Positions 38,093-46,902 of a DNA stretch of 64,000 nt are shown here, one piece after another. This DNA is from Desulfobulbaceae bacterium (lineage in GTDB: Bacteria > Desulfobacterota > Desulfobulbia > Desulfobulbales > Desulfurivibrionaceae): contig SJBG01000006.1 of assembly GCA_004332195.1 (NCBI GenBank), forward strand, positions 1 to 64,000, given 5' to 3'. Position 1 is the stretch's first letter, and each line of letters starts with the position of its first letter. The notes under the pieces were generated by a model, which saw only the letters and a list, made by a program, of their open reading frames with translations, ran no database searches and had not been told where the DNA came from. A program made the translations under genes and the position numbers.

Positions 38093-38540
38093 GCTGTATG
38101 GAAAAACCGACCGCGCGGTTGGTCCAGCCGTTCGTAGGTGTGCGCGCCGAAGTAGTCGCGTTGCGCCTGCAGCAGGTTGGCGGGCAGCCGGCTGCGGCGA
38201 TAACCGTCATAGTACGCTAGTCCGGCCGCGATAGCCGGAATTGGCAGGCCTAGTCCACCGCCATGGCGGTAATCCGGCGCCAGCCGGTTTGAGCCCGGCG
38301 CATCACCCCCAGGAAAAAGTCGTCAAGCAGGAGGCAGGAGATTGTCAAGGGTTGGCTTGCTAAGCCCGCCTGATATCGATATCATCGAGCAACCCGCTGC
38401 GGATAATACAGCCGCAGCACCTCATCAGCGCGACGCCGCCGTAACTTAAGATGCCAGCCATACTCCCTGGCCGCCGCGCGCATGAGCATGTAGCCCCCTG
38501 GGCCCCCTTGGGCGTAAGCGATGATTTTCGCGGCATAATC
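38093..38540 (-). pseudogene. gnd: Remnant of 6-phosphogluconate dehydrogenase (C-terminal third)
   Basis: Translation of the minus strand, with frame changes, reads as Gnd from about residue 310 to the stop: YAAKIIAYAQG(GPGG)YMLMRAAAREYGW, then (shifted) YGGVALM...CGCIIRSG, then [20 protein letters not shown], then (shifted) [18 protein letters not shown] and [20 protein letters not shown], ending HTAWK-stop. There are at least three frame changes and a small GGPGG insertion. The first ~300 residues are missing, and the break is directly at the MITE copy starting at 38541. The oxidative pentose-phosphate gene is therefore dead here. Confidence 0.9.
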
Positions 38541-38614
38541 TGGTTGATATTCCGAGGATAATTTTTTGAGCATAACCCAGAAATCGGGCGAAAGAGCAAT
38601 TTTTCAAGGTGGCC
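38541..38614 (-). repeat. MITE-like element, copy 6 (truncated, abuts gnd remnant)
   Basis: Matches the interior and right end of the family (TGGTTGATATTCCGAGG to TTTTTCAAGGTGGCC) but lacks the left terminus and the adjoining ~70 bp. Its left edge is the broken gnd gene; its right terminus contains AAGGTGG six bases before the DUF6671 start codon. Confidence 0.85.
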
Positions 38615-38618
38615 CTTA

Positions 38619-39470
38619 ATGGTTGAAGTGTCTTTTTTGGGAGGTCGGTCGGCCGCCCTGTTGACTAAGCATCAGAAAGAAAAAGTTATCAAACCGACGC
38701 TGGAAAAAGGGACCGGCTGTCGGCTGATCGTGACAACGGCCTATGATACCGATCTCTTTGGCGCTTTTACCAGGGAAGTTGCCCGGCGCGGCTCCCAGTT
38801 GGCCGTGGCAAGGCGCAAAGCGCAAAAGGCCATGGAGCTTGCGGGGACCGAACTGGGCGTGGCCAGCGAAGGCAGCTTTGGCCCTCATCCCGCAATCCCT
38901 TTTTTACCCTTTAATCGGGAAATAGTTTTGCTGATTGACGCCAAAGCAAAGCTTGAGATCCGCGGAGAATGCGCAAACAGCGACACCAACTTTGCCAGCG
39001 CCGTGGTGAAAAACTTTACCCAGGCGGCGGAGTTTGCCAACCAGGCGCGGTTTCCCGACCATTTTCTCGTATTGCGCCCCGATAGCGAGACCCACCCCGA
39101 GCTGGTTAAAGGAATCAACGATTGGGCGTGGCTAAAAGAGGCCTTAAGCTGGGCCCTGGCCAAATCGGTTAATGGCCAGGTATTTCTGGAGACCGATATG
39201 CGGGCCTTAGCCAACCCCACCCGGATGCAAAACATAAAAAAAGCGACGATTGACCTGGTTGCCAAGCTGAACAGCGGCTGCCCGGGTTGCAAAACGCCGG
39301 GTTTTGCGATCGTGGCCCGGGAACCGGGACTACCCTGTGAATTATGTGGTTTCCCCACCAAAGAGGTGGCGAAGCTGATTTTTGCTTGCCAAAAATGCGG
39401 CTATCAGGTGGAAAAATTAGGAGCAAACAAAACGGCCGCAGCAGCTCGTTGTGATTACTGCAACCCTTGA
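38619..39470 (+). CDS. DUF6671 family protein with C-terminal zinc ribbon
   Basis: Recognised from SFLGGRSAALLTKHQKEKVI, TAYDTDLFGAFTREVARR, GVASEGSFGPHPAIPF and RFPDHFLVLRP. The C-terminal ~80 residues carry CPGC, CELC, CQKC and CDYC pairs, i.e. zinc-ribbon-like knuckles. Function unknown. The ribosome-binding site appears to be AAGGTGG of the MITE terminus (38606-38612, six-base spacer). The 3' end overlaps the convergent aminotransferase gene by 54 bases. Confidence 0.85.
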   Translation: MVEVSFLGGRSAALLTKHQKEKVIKPTLEKGTGCRLIVTTAYDTDLFGAFTREVARRGSQLAVARRKAQKAMELAGTELGVASEGSFGPHPAIPFLPFNREIVLLIDAKAKLEIRGECANSDTNFASAVVKNFTQAAEFANQARFPDHFLVLRPDSETHPELVKGINDWAWLKEALSWALAKSVNGQVFLETDMRALANPTRMQNIKKATIDLVAKLNSGCPGCKTPGFAIVAREPGLPCELCGFPTKEVAKLIFACQKCGYQVEKLGANKTAAAARCDYCNP

Positions 39471-40811
39471 AAGCCTTGAGAGCCTTGAGAGTCTTGAGAG
39501 TCTTGAGAGTGACGCGAGATAACCGCGGATGGCGGCGGCCATGATCGCGCAGGTCCGGCGGAAACGTTCTTCGTCGCGTTCCAGCAAGGTGGTGCGAAAA
39601 CCCTGGTGTTCGGTGGCAAACGAACTTAAGGGCACCACGCAAATTCCGGTGGCCGCCAGCAAGTAGTAAACAAAACGCTTGTCTAGCGCAGTGCCGGGCC
39701 GGGCCACCAGCTCTTCGATATGGGCCCGGACCTCCCGATTTTCAATGGGCAGGCTCTGGGCGTGATTGAGCGCTGCCGGGGCAAAAACCACACTCATGTA
39801 AAAGGCGCCGTTGGTCCGGTTGACGACCAGGCCGTCAACCTCCTTAAAGATATCATAAGCGATACTGGCAGCCCGCTCATAACGCCGAATGCGCTCATTA
39901 AGATAAGCGTTATACTCGGGATGCGTGATAATGGCCGGCAGAACCAGTTGCGGCAGGGTGGTGGAACAAACCTCCAGCATCTTGGCATTAAGGATGGAGG
40001 CCACATATTGTTGAAACATGGGGTCGCGCCGCGCGTTATAGACCTCAATCCAGCCGCAACGCGAACCGGGCCAGGGCATCTCTTTGGAAATTCCGCGCAT
40101 ATTGATGGCGCAAACATCGCCGATGATTTCGGCTAAGGGGATGATCCGTTGTCCGTTATAGACAATGCGCTGGTATACCTCATCACCGATAATAAACAGG
40201 TCGTACTTGCGGGCCAAGGCCACGATGCTCCGCAGAATGTGCTCGGGAAAAACCGCGCCGGTGGGGTTATCCGGGTTGATGATCAGGATCCCGGCCACCG
40301 CCGGATTGTACTTGATCCGGTTTTCCAGGTCCTCAAGGTCAGGGAACCAGTGATTGTGGGGGTCAAGTCGGTAAGTAACCGGCCGATCGCCGGCATGGGC
40401 CGCCTCAGCGGAGGAATGGGTGGTATAACTGGGGGTGGGAACCACCACCCGGGCAGTCCGGCGCAGCAGGCCGTAAACCTTGCTGATCGCATCACCCAGG
40501 CCGTTAAAAAAAAGAATATCATCCGCACCGATTTGCACCCCGCCCAAGCGATTGACCTTAGCGGCCAGAAACTCGCGGGTGGAACGGACGCCGCGGGTGG
40601 GGCAGTAGCCATAGCCGGCATTCTCCATAGCGCACCGGGCCACCAGCTCTTTCATCCACAGGGGAATTTCCTCACCCTTGGCCACCGGATCGCCGATATT
40701 CTCCCAGTAGGTCTTGATCCCTAGTCCCTGGAGCTTTTCACCAACCGCCACGATATTACGGATTTCGTAAGTCAGCTCGCCGGCGCCGATGTGTACAATG
40801 TCGGTACGCAC
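39417..40811 (-). CDS. PLP-dependent class I/II aminotransferase
   Basis: Fold-type I aminotransferase of unknown amino-acid preference. GYGYCPTRGVRSTREFLA, INPDNPTGAV, GDEVYQRIVY and the PLP lysine in RGISKEMPWPGSRCGW are visible. The large alanine-type family (AlaA/AspB relatives) is closest by eye. The C-terminus is extended by ~25 residues of LSR repeats plus AVITTSCCGRFVCS, read through the 9-bp DNA repeat into the neighbour's 3' end, so the natural stop has probably been displaced. Confidence 0.88.
   Translation of the reverse strand: MRTDIVHIGAGELTYEIRNIVAVGEKLQGLGIKTYWENIGDPVAKGEEIPLWMKELVARCAMENAGYGYCPTRGVRSTREFLAAKVNRLGGVQIGADDILFFNGLGDAISKVYGLLRRTARVVVPTPSYTTHSSAEAAHAGDRPVTYRLDPHNHWFPDLEDLENRIKYNPAVAGILIINPDNPTGAVFPEHILRSIVALARKYDLFIIGDEVYQRIVYNGQRIIPLAEIIGDVCAINMRGISKEMPWPGSRCGWIEVYNARRDPMFQQYVASILNAKMLEVCSTTLPQLVLPAIITHPEYNAYLNERIRRYERAASIAYDIFKEVDGLVVNRTNGAFYMSVVFAPAALNHAQSLPIENREVRAHIEELVARPGTALDKRFVYYLLAATGICVVPLSSFATEHQGFRTTLLERDEERFRRTCAIMAAAIRGYLASLSRLSRLSRLSRLSRVAVITTSCCGRFVCS
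39467..39511. repeat. 9-bp tandem repeat in a convergent gene overlap
   Basis: Five units of TTGA(A/G)AGCC / TTGAGAGT(C/G) with exact 9-bp period (39467, 39476, 39485, 39494, 39503). The first contains the DUF6671 stop. On the minus strand they encode the repeated SLSRLSRLSR tail of the aminotransferase. Confidence 0.9.
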
Positions 40812-40850
40812 ATTACTTCCTTAAAAGGTCTGAACAAAGAACGAAGATGA

Positions 40851-42152
40851 TCAACGCTGGTCAATGGGGACGAAAGGGCGGCTTAAGGGGCCGATATAGA
40901 TCTGGCGCGGACGGCTGATCCGCCCGTCGGATTCATCCCACATCTCTTTCCAGTGGGCAATCCAGCCGGGCAGCCGGCCCAGAGCAAACATCACCGTGAA
41001 CATACTGGTGGGAATACCGATGGCCCGATAAATAATCCCACTGTAAAAATCGACATTGGGATAGAGGTTACGTTCGACAAAGTAATCATCTTTTAAGACC
41101 GCTTCTTCCAGTTCTTTGGCGATACTCAGCAGGGGGTCAGGGCTTTTGAGGTCCGCCAAGACTTCATCGCAGGTCTGTTTAATAATCCAGCTACGGGGAT
41201 CGTGGGTTTTGTAAACCCGGTGGCCGAAACCAGACAGCCGGAAGGAATCCTTGGGATCTTTGGCCTTTTCGACGTAGCGGCGAAAATCTCCGCCGCCGGC
41301 GTGAATTTCCTCCAGCATATTCATTACCGCCTGGTTGGCCCCCCCGTGCAGGGGTCCCCACAGGGCGCTGATGCCGGCGGAAACCGAGGCGTAAAGATTG
41401 ACCCGGGCGCTACCCACCATTCGCACCGTCGAGGTGGAGCAATTCTGCTCATGATCCCCGTGAAGAATGAGCAACTTGTTGAGGGCCGACACCACCTTAT
41501 GATTGATCTCGTACGGCTTTACCGGCGAATCAAACATCATATTGAGAAAGTTGGCGCAATAAGAAAGATCGTGGCGCGGGTAAACTACCGGATGGCCTAT
41601 GGAATTCTTGTAGGAAAAGGCCGCAATAGTCCGCACCTTGGAAATCAGCCGGGCCGACATCTCGTCGATGTCTTCCCGCGGATTGGCGGTCATCTCCGGA
41701 TAAAAGCTGCAAAGAGAGTTGACCATGGAGGATAAAATGGCCATGGGAGGGCTGTTGGGCGGATAGCCGTCAAAGAAGCGAATCATATCCTCATGAATCA
41801 TGGCAAAACGATTGAGCATGCCGCTAAACTCGGATAACTCCTCACGGGTGGGCAAAGAACCGTGGGTCAAAAGATAGGCGACTTCAACAAAGGTGCAGTT
41901 TTCGGCCAAGTCGGCGATACCATAACCACGATAACTCAAAATACCGCGCTCACCATCAATATAAGTGATCTTGCTGACACAGGAACCGACATTGGCGTAG
42001 CCGTTGTCGAAGGCAAGATACGCGGTCTGGTCCCGCAGGGTGCGGATATCGATGGCCTTTTCGCCCTCGCTGCCAACCACAATCGGCAATTCGTAAGTTT
42101 TACCGTCGATTTTGATTTCGGCTCGCTCACCGGTGTAGTAATTATTAGCCAT
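40851..42152 (-). CDS. gltA: Citrate synthase (type II, hexameric class)
   Basis: Condenses acetyl-CoA and oxaloacetate. GILSYRGYGIADLAE, LLILHGDHEQNCSTSTVR (substrate His), GPLHGGANQAVM (catalytic His) and YPNVDFYSGIIYRA (catalytic Asp) are all present. 433 residues. It stands alone, 40 bp from the aminotransferase gene. Confidence 0.96.
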   Translation of the reverse strand: MANNYYTGERAEIKIDGKTYELPIVVGSEGEKAIDIRTLRDQTAYLAFDNGYANVGSCVSKITYIDGERGILSYRGYGIADLAENCTFVEVAYLLTHGSLPTREELSEFSGMLNRFAMIHEDMIRFFDGYPPNSPPMAILSSMVNSLCSFYPEMTANPREDIDEMSARLISKVRTIAAFSYKNSIGHPVVYPRHDLSYCANFLNMMFDSPVKPYEINHKVVSALNKLLILHGDHEQNCSTSTVRMVGSARVNLYASVSAGISALWGPLHGGANQAVMNMLEEIHAGGGDFRRYVEKAKDPKDSFRLSGFGHRVYKTHDPRSWIIKQTCDEVLADLKSPDPLLSIAKELEEAVLKDDYFVERNLYPNVDFYSGIIYRAIGIPTSMFTVMFALGRLPGWIAHWKEMWDESDGRISRPRQIYIGPLSRPFVPIDQR

Positions 42153-42211
42153 GGCGTAAAATCCTTTATTATCTTGGGTAATTAGGCTATTTTATCGTCG
42201 CATGCCCAAAA

Positions 42212-42263
42212 TTGCAAGCCCCGCGACGCTCAGGCGCTCGACGCGGGGTGGACGGGCTTGCAA
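42212..42263. repeat. Nested inverted repeat between gltA and thiE
   Basis: Outer arms TTGCAAGCCC / GGGCTTGCAA (perfect 10 bp) enclose inner complementary CCGCG/CGCGG segments. It lies between two divergent genes and so is not a terminator for either; it might be a protein-binding or small structured site. Confidence 0.6.
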
Positions 42264-42357
42264 CGCAAGTTCTACCGGCGCCCAAGCGGAGTTACCGGGA
42301 GTTGCAACAAATCCACCAGGGCGATTAAACTAAGGGCGCACGCAGAATGAGGAAGTC

Positions 42358-43017
42358 ATGAAGCTTTATCAGGAAAGGCTACGAAAATTTATTGACGAGG
42401 TAACGCTCTATCCGGTTTCCTGCGAGCAACTGGCCGCCGGACGCAGCGACGAAGAATGGCTGGACGCGGTGCTGGCGGGTGGAGTAAAAATCGTCCAACT
42501 GCGCGACAAGCAAGCCTCCGGCCGCACCCTCTTGGCCAAGGCCCAGGTCTTCCGCCAAAAAACCGCAGAAGCCGGAGCCCTGCTGATTATCAATGACCGC
42601 CTGGATATTGCCCTGCTCAGCCAGGCCGACGGGGTGCATTTGGGCAACAGCGACCTGCCCTGTCACGAGGTCAGGCGTTACGCCCCGGAATTGCTGATCG
42701 GGATTTCCTGTAACAGCGAAAATCAGGTAATCAGGGCCCAACAACAGGGAGCATCCTACTACAACATCGGACCCCTCCTGGCCACCGCCACCAAAGTCGG
42801 GGTCAAGGAGTTTCTGGGTTTTGAAGCCATCACCCGTTTCTCCCGCCACTCCCCCCTGCCCTTTACGGTGATGGGGGGCATCAAGCGGCGACACCTCCCC
42901 GCCCTGCTGGCCGCCGGAGTCCGGCGGCCGGCGGTGGTCACCGCCTTAAGCCAGGCCGCCGATATCACCGCTGAGACTAAAGAGTGGCTGAAACTCCTGG
43001 TCGCCCCCCGAGCTTAG
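42358..43017 (+). CDS. thiE: Thiamine-phosphate synthase
   Basis: Joins HMP-PP and thiazole phosphate. VKIVQLRDKQASGR, LLIINDRLDIALLSQADGVHLG and YYNIGPLLATATK (in place of GPIFpTxTK) match the family. TVMGGIKRRHLPALLAAG is the usual phosphate-site region, with RR in place of I-T-x-x-N. Divergent from gltA. No TPP riboswitch could be seen upstream. Confidence 0.92.
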   Translation: MKLYQERLRKFIDEVTLYPVSCEQLAAGRSDEEWLDAVLAGGVKIVQLRDKQASGRTLLAKAQVFRQKTAEAGALLIINDRLDIALLSQADGVHLGNSDLPCHEVRRYAPELLIGISCNSENQVIRAQQQGASYYNIGPLLATATKVGVKEFLGFEAITRFSRHSPLPFTVMGGIKRRHLPALLAAGVRRPAVVTALSQAADITAETKEWLKLLVAPRA

Positions 43018-43043
43018 AGCGCACTCAAGTTTCCGTTCAGGCC

Positions 43044-43979
43044 CTATTTAAGATACCGAAACAAGGGTGAATCGGTGGTTATAATCAAGCGAGTGTTATC
43101 GTTTAGGGTCTGATGATAAGTTTCCAGGGTCTTGGCGAAACGGAAAAACTCGGGATCCCGACCAAAGGACTCGGCGTAGATCCTGGCGGCCTCGGCATCA
43201 GCCTGACCGCGCAGGGTCTGAGCCTCCATGTGGGCGGTGGAGCGGATTTCCATCAAATCGCGTTCCATCTTACCTAGAATCTCGGCCTTGTCGCCCTCGC
43301 CACGCGAACGAAGCTCGGCGGCAATCCTTTTGCGCTCGGAGATCATCCGGTCAAAGACTCGAGCCTGAACGGCTTCGATATAGCTGACCCGACGCAGCAT
43401 CACGTCCACCAGTTCAATCCCGTATTGCGCAGCCACCTCGGCCGCCCGCTGGTGAATCAGGTTGGATATCACATCCCGTCCCAAATCGATCCGTTCAACT
43501 TCGCCCGGCTCCAACATGCTGACCCGCCCGGCTCGAGGCTCCCAGTCTGAACTGCGAATAAGTTCCACCAGATTGTTTTTGTTGACAAAGTCGCGGACCG
43601 TACCATCAATAATCGAATCCAGAATACTTTGAGCCCGGGCTTCGGTATGCAACGACTGCATAAAGATCAGCGGCTCGACAATCCGCCAACGAGCGGTGGT
43701 GTCAATATAGACGAAAGTTTTATCAAGGGTGGGAATCTGGTTGGGGGCACCCTCCCAGATCAGGATTCGCCGGTCAAAAAGGGTGGTATCCTGAATAAAA
43801 GGAATTTTGAAGTGCAAACCGGCGGTGGTGACCGGTTCTCCCACCGGCCGACCAAACTGGGTGACTACCGCCTGGCGACCTTCGGGCAGGATATAAACCC
43901 CATTGGCCACCACCAGACCCAGAGCCACGATGATAATCAATAATATGATACTGGTAATATTTTTCACGAAATCCTCCAA
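43044..43979 (-). CDS. hflC: HflC, SPFH-domain modulator of FtsH
   Basis: Inner-membrane SPFH/prohibitin-type protein that with HflK controls the FtsH protease. One N-terminal membrane segment, then YILPEGRQAVVTQFGRPVGEP and a coiled-coil rich domain ending with EAARIYAESFGRDPEFFRF. It follows hflK after a 60-bp gap which contains a solitary hairpin module. Confidence 0.94.
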   Translation of the reverse strand: MEDFVKNITSIILLIIIVALGLVVANGVYILPEGRQAVVTQFGRPVGEPVTTAGLHFKIPFIQDTTLFDRRILIWEGAPNQIPTLDKTFVYIDTTARWRIVEPLIFMQSLHTEARAQSILDSIIDGTVRDFVNKNNLVELIRSSDWEPRAGRVSMLEPGEVERIDLGRDVISNLIHQRAAEVAAQYGIELVDVMLRRVSYIEAVQARVFDRMISERKRIAAELRSRGEGDKAEILGKMERDLMEIRSTAHMEAQTLRGQADAEAARIYAESFGRDPEFFRFAKTLETYHQTLNDNTRLIITTDSPLFRYLK

Positions 43980-43980
43980 C

Positions 43981-44013
43981 TGGTTGACCGATGCCGGTCA
44001 ATAAGGAAACTTA
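43981..44013 (-). repeat. Solitary 33-bp hairpin module
   Basis: TGGTTGACCGATGCCGGTCA plus AATAAGGAAACTTA-like tail, the same module found inside MITE copies at 7087, 11527 and 49983, with two base differences. The stem is TTGACCG-ATGC-CGGTCAA (43984-44001). It lies immediately before the hflC ATG, in the hflK-hflC gap. No MITE terminal repeats flank it here. Confidence 0.8.
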
Positions 44014-44039
44014 GTAGCTTCACAAAGGGATATTGCATT

Positions 44040-45131
44040 CTACCTGGCGCCCGCGACAGGGAGCATGGGCAGCACTGATTCCAGGTCACTGTCGATCACG
44101 ATCACCTCGGTGACCTGGGGCAACACTGCCCGCATGGTTTCGATATAAAGCCGTTGCCGGGTTACTCCCGGGGCCCGTTTATACTGGACCAGCAGCTCGT
44201 TGAACCGGGTGGTCGCGCCCACGGCCCGATTGACTCGCTCGATCTTGTAACCATGGGCCTCTTCAATAACCTGACGGGCTTGACCTCGAGCCCGCGGCAC
44301 CTCGCGGTTAAAAATCTCTTCCGCCTCGTTGATCACCCTTTTCATGTCTTGACTGGCCACATTGACATCGTTAAAGGCGGGCTTGACCGCTTCCGGCGGG
44401 TTAACATCCTGCAACTGAACGGTGATAATCCGCACCCCACTTTCGTAATAATTCAAAATTTTCTGCAGTTCATAAGCCATGTTATTGGCCAGGATGGCCC
44501 GGGCAGCGAGGACCTCATCAAAGTCCATATTGCCCACCAGTCGCCGCATGGTCATTTCACTGACATCACGGACCGCCTGGGGCACATCGCGAATCCGAAA
44601 GAGAAAGTTGAAGGGTTGGTCAACCCGATACTGAACCACCCACTCCATATCAATGACATTACGGTCACTGGTGAGCATCAGCGATTCATGGGTAAACCCC
44701 TGTTTCTGGTGCTGAGTCTTACCGTCGACCACTCGCGTGCGAAAACCAAACTGTTCCCGGCGCACCGTCTCCATGTCAACCCGGTGAACCACGTCCACCA
44801 AGGGAATTCTGAAGTTCAAACCGGGGTTCGTGGTGTGACTGTATTGCCCCAACCGCAACACCACTCCCTGTTCGCCGGGGCGAATTGCGTAAAAGGAAAA
44901 GAGCAGGAAGACGACAACCAACCCCGCGCCAATTACCGCGGCGATAGTCCCGGGACTGGTTCTGGGAATCTTGGATTCTTCCGACTTGCCGGAGTCTCCT
45001 CCCGAACCACCGCCTTGGCTACCACCGGCAAAAAACTTTTTAATCTTGTTGATCAGATCTCCCAATTGTTCTTCCGGAGTCTTACCACCCTTGCGCTGCC
45101 CCCACGGGGGTTGCTGATTATCCCATGCCAT
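44040..45131 (-). CDS. hflK: HflK, SPFH-domain modulator of FtsH
   Basis: Partner of HflC. A Gly/Ser-rich cytoplasmic N-terminus (PPWGQRKGGKTPEEQLG, GGSQGGGSGG), one membrane helix (~66-90), IRPGEQGVVLRLGQY and the SPFH domain are followed by a coiled-coil end. Length 363 is normal. First gene of hflKC. Confidence 0.95.
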   Translation of the reverse strand: MAWDNQQPPWGQRKGGKTPEEQLGDLINKIKKFFAGGSQGGGSGGDSGKSEESKIPRTSPGTIAAVIGAGLVVVFLLFSFYAIRPGEQGVVLRLGQYSHTTNPGLNFRIPLVDVVHRVDMETVRREQFGFRTRVVDGKTQHQKQGFTHESLMLTSDRNVIDMEWVVQYRVDQPFNFLFRIRDVPQAVRDVSEMTMRRLVGNMDFDEVLAARAILANNMAYELQKILNYYESGVRIITVQLQDVNPPEAVKPAFNDVNVASQDMKRVINEAEEIFNREVPRARGQARQVIEEAHGYKIERVNRAVGATTRFNELLVQYKRAPGVTRQRLYIETMRAVLPQVTEVIVIDSDLESVLPMLPVAGAR

Positions 45132-45495
45132 ATACTCACCTTTTATCCGTTTGCCCGTTTGCGATGATTAGCTCGACCATCCGCTAAGACTTAAACCCGC
45201 CTAGCCACCACCCCATCGATAGCCAAGCAGTCTCGATGGGGTTACCAGCATGCCTTATTTTCGCTGACTAGTCAAGCTCTAAGTTGCCGCTTATGTTGGC
45301 GCTGTCGCCAACCAATTAATCAGTCCTGATTTGCCGCATGCCACTATTCTGCGATGCCCGACGTGAGTTCCGGCCGAGGTCATCAGATCAGGCTTGCCTT
45401 GACTTTTCTCCCTCGGCCCAGTAAAAAAACCAACGCTTGGCCGGGATGGATCGACCGCATGCCCGACGACTCATCAGCTAAGGGCTTACTCAAAT
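45132..45495. other. Gene-free stretch upstream of hflK
   Basis: 364 bp with no supported gene, RNA or clear promoter. A short ORF here runs into MITE copy 7 and has no protein-like features. Confidence 0.5.
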
Positions 45496-45647
45496 GGCCA
45501 CCTTGCAAAATTGCTCTTTCGTCGGCAACCGCCTCGATTTCTGCGTTATGCGCAAAAAATTATCCTCGGAATATCAACCATATGCCTGCGGTAATTTTTT
45601 TTACGTGCCGTAAACTCGAACAAAATAGCTAATTTTTCAAGGTGGCC
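45496..45647 (+). repeat. MITE-like element, copy 7 (complete)
   Basis: 152 bp. Left terminus GGCCACCTTGCAAAATTGC, right terminus AATTTTTCAAGGTGGCC. Perfect 4-bp flanking repeats AAAT at 45492-45495 and 45648-45651. No hairpin module, but it has the TCGGCAACCGC segment shared with the copy at 11428. It lies between hflK and the tRNA gene. Confidence 0.88.
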
Positions 45648-45729
45648 AAATGGCATCCCGAAAACGAAAAAAGCGTAACCCCGAATGATCTTTTTTCTCG
45701 TTGCATTTGGGCATTTGGCATTTGCCGCT

Positions 45730-45816
45730 TGGTGCCGAAGGGGAGACTCGAACTCCCACAGGGAAACCCCCACTAGACCCTGAATCTAGCGCGTCTACCA
45801 GTTCCGCCACTTCGGC
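45730..45816 (-). tRNA. tRNA-Leu (anticodon CAG)
   Basis: 87 nt including an encoded CCA. Acceptor arms GCCGAAG / CTTCGGC, anticodon stem CTAGA / TCTAG with loop TTCAGGG (anticodon CAG), a long variable arm as expected for a class II leucine tRNA, and a T-arm with GTTCGAG. Decodes CUG codons. Confidence 0.95.
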
Positions 45817-45840
45817 GACTCGTTTGACTTGAACCCGGCA

Positions 45841-45870
45841 AGAATACCGGCTTCCCCCCGCCCCTGTCAA
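45841..45870 (-). promoter_or_regulatory. Predicted promoter of tRNA-Leu
   Basis: Minus-strand TTGACA (45870-45865), 18-base GC-rich spacer, TATTCT (45846-45841). The tRNA 5' end lies 24 bases downstream of the -10, which is suitable. Confidence 0.55.
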
Positions 45871-45972
45871 GTCAAATCACGGCGGATGCAAGCGAAAAAA
45901 ACCTGCGGATAAATCCTGGTTGGCGCCAACCGGGTATTTAAAACCCTTACCAGTCGAGCCCGCGCCATAACC

Positions 45973-46902
45973 ATGAAAATCTATACCAGCCTGGACCAGA
46001 TTATCGCGCCGCTGCCGCACGCCTGCGTGACCATCGGCAATTTTGACGGAGTTCATTTAGGCCACCAGCAACTTTTCAGCACGGTAAATCAACGGGCCCG
46101 ACGGCGCCGGGGCGTCGGCGTCGCCGTCACCTTCGAGCCCCACCCCTTACAGGTGATGCGACCAGAGGTCGGGATCAAACTGATCTCTACCTATGAACAA
46201 AAAGTTGAACTGATCGCCATGGCCGGAGTTGAGATATTGCTGGCGCTCCCCTTCACCCGCGAGTTTGCCGCGATGGACGCGGGGAGTTTTGTTGACCTGG
46301 CGCTGGTTAAAACCCTCGGGGTCCGGGAGTTGGTGGTAGGCTACGACTACGCCTTTGGCAAGGGTCGGGGCGGCGACGTCGAGTTCCTGAAGGCCTGCGG
46401 ACGCAAGCGGGACTTTATGGTCCGGGTGATTCCCGCCTTCCGGGTGGACGGGATGGTGGTCAGCAGCAGCAAAATCCGGGAACTGGTGACGGCGGGGCGC
46501 ATGAAGGAGGTCAGCAAATTGCTGGGCCGCTACTATCAGTTGCAGGGGGTAGTCCAAAGGGGACGCCAACGGGGCTCAAGTGTCCTGGGATTTCCCACAG
46601 TCAACTTGAGTCTCGACGAAAAAGACTTATGTCCCAAATACGGGGTTTACGTCACCCAGATGGCGCATGCCGACCAATGCTACGGCGGGGTGCTCAACAT
46701 CGGCTACAACCCCACCTTTAACGACGGTCGACTAGTGGCGGAAACCCATATTTTCGACTTTAATCAGGATATTTACGACCAGCCAATCAAGATCAATCTG
46801 CTCCAACACCTGCGGGAAGAACGCAGGTTTACCAGCCCCGCAGAGTTGGCCGCCCAGATTGCCCGGGATGTCGCCAAGGCCAAGGAAGTCCTGGCCTCCT
46901 AG
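45973..46902 (+). CDS. ribF: Bifunctional riboflavin kinase / FAD synthetase
   Basis: Makes FMN and FAD. FAD synthetase domain (~1-180): [16 protein letters not shown] and [15 protein letters not shown]. Riboflavin kinase domain (~180-300): [21 protein letters not shown] and [10 protein letters not shown]. 309 residues is standard. It converges with the chemoreceptor gene, overlapping it by 4 bases. Confidence 0.96.
   Translation: MKIYTSLDQIIAPLPHACVTIGNFDGVHLGHQQLFSTVNQRARRRRGVGVAVTFEPHPLQVMRPEVGIKLISTYEQKVELIAMAGVEILLALPFTREFAAMDAGSFVDLALVKTLGVRELVVGYDYAFGKGRGGDVEFLKACGRKRDFMVRVIPAFRVDGMVVSSSKIRELVTAGRMKEVSKLLGRYYQLQGVVQRGRQRGSSVLGFPTVNLSLDEKDLCPKYGVYVTQMAHADQCYGGVLNIGYNPTFNDGRLVAETHIFDFNQDIYDQPIKINLLQHLREERRFTSPAELAAQIARDVAKAKEVLAS

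Noticed and set aside
38360-38599. 79-codon minus-strand frame
   Set aside because: It joins MITE sequence to one frame of the broken gnd gene; not a gene in its own right.
42153-42357. Possible TPP riboswitch before thiE
   Set aside because: No CUGAGA/ACCUGA-type conserved core was found; only a palindrome is visible.
45354-45632. 92-codon frame upstream of the tRNA gene
   Set aside because: Half of it is MITE copy 7, and the rest has no coding character.
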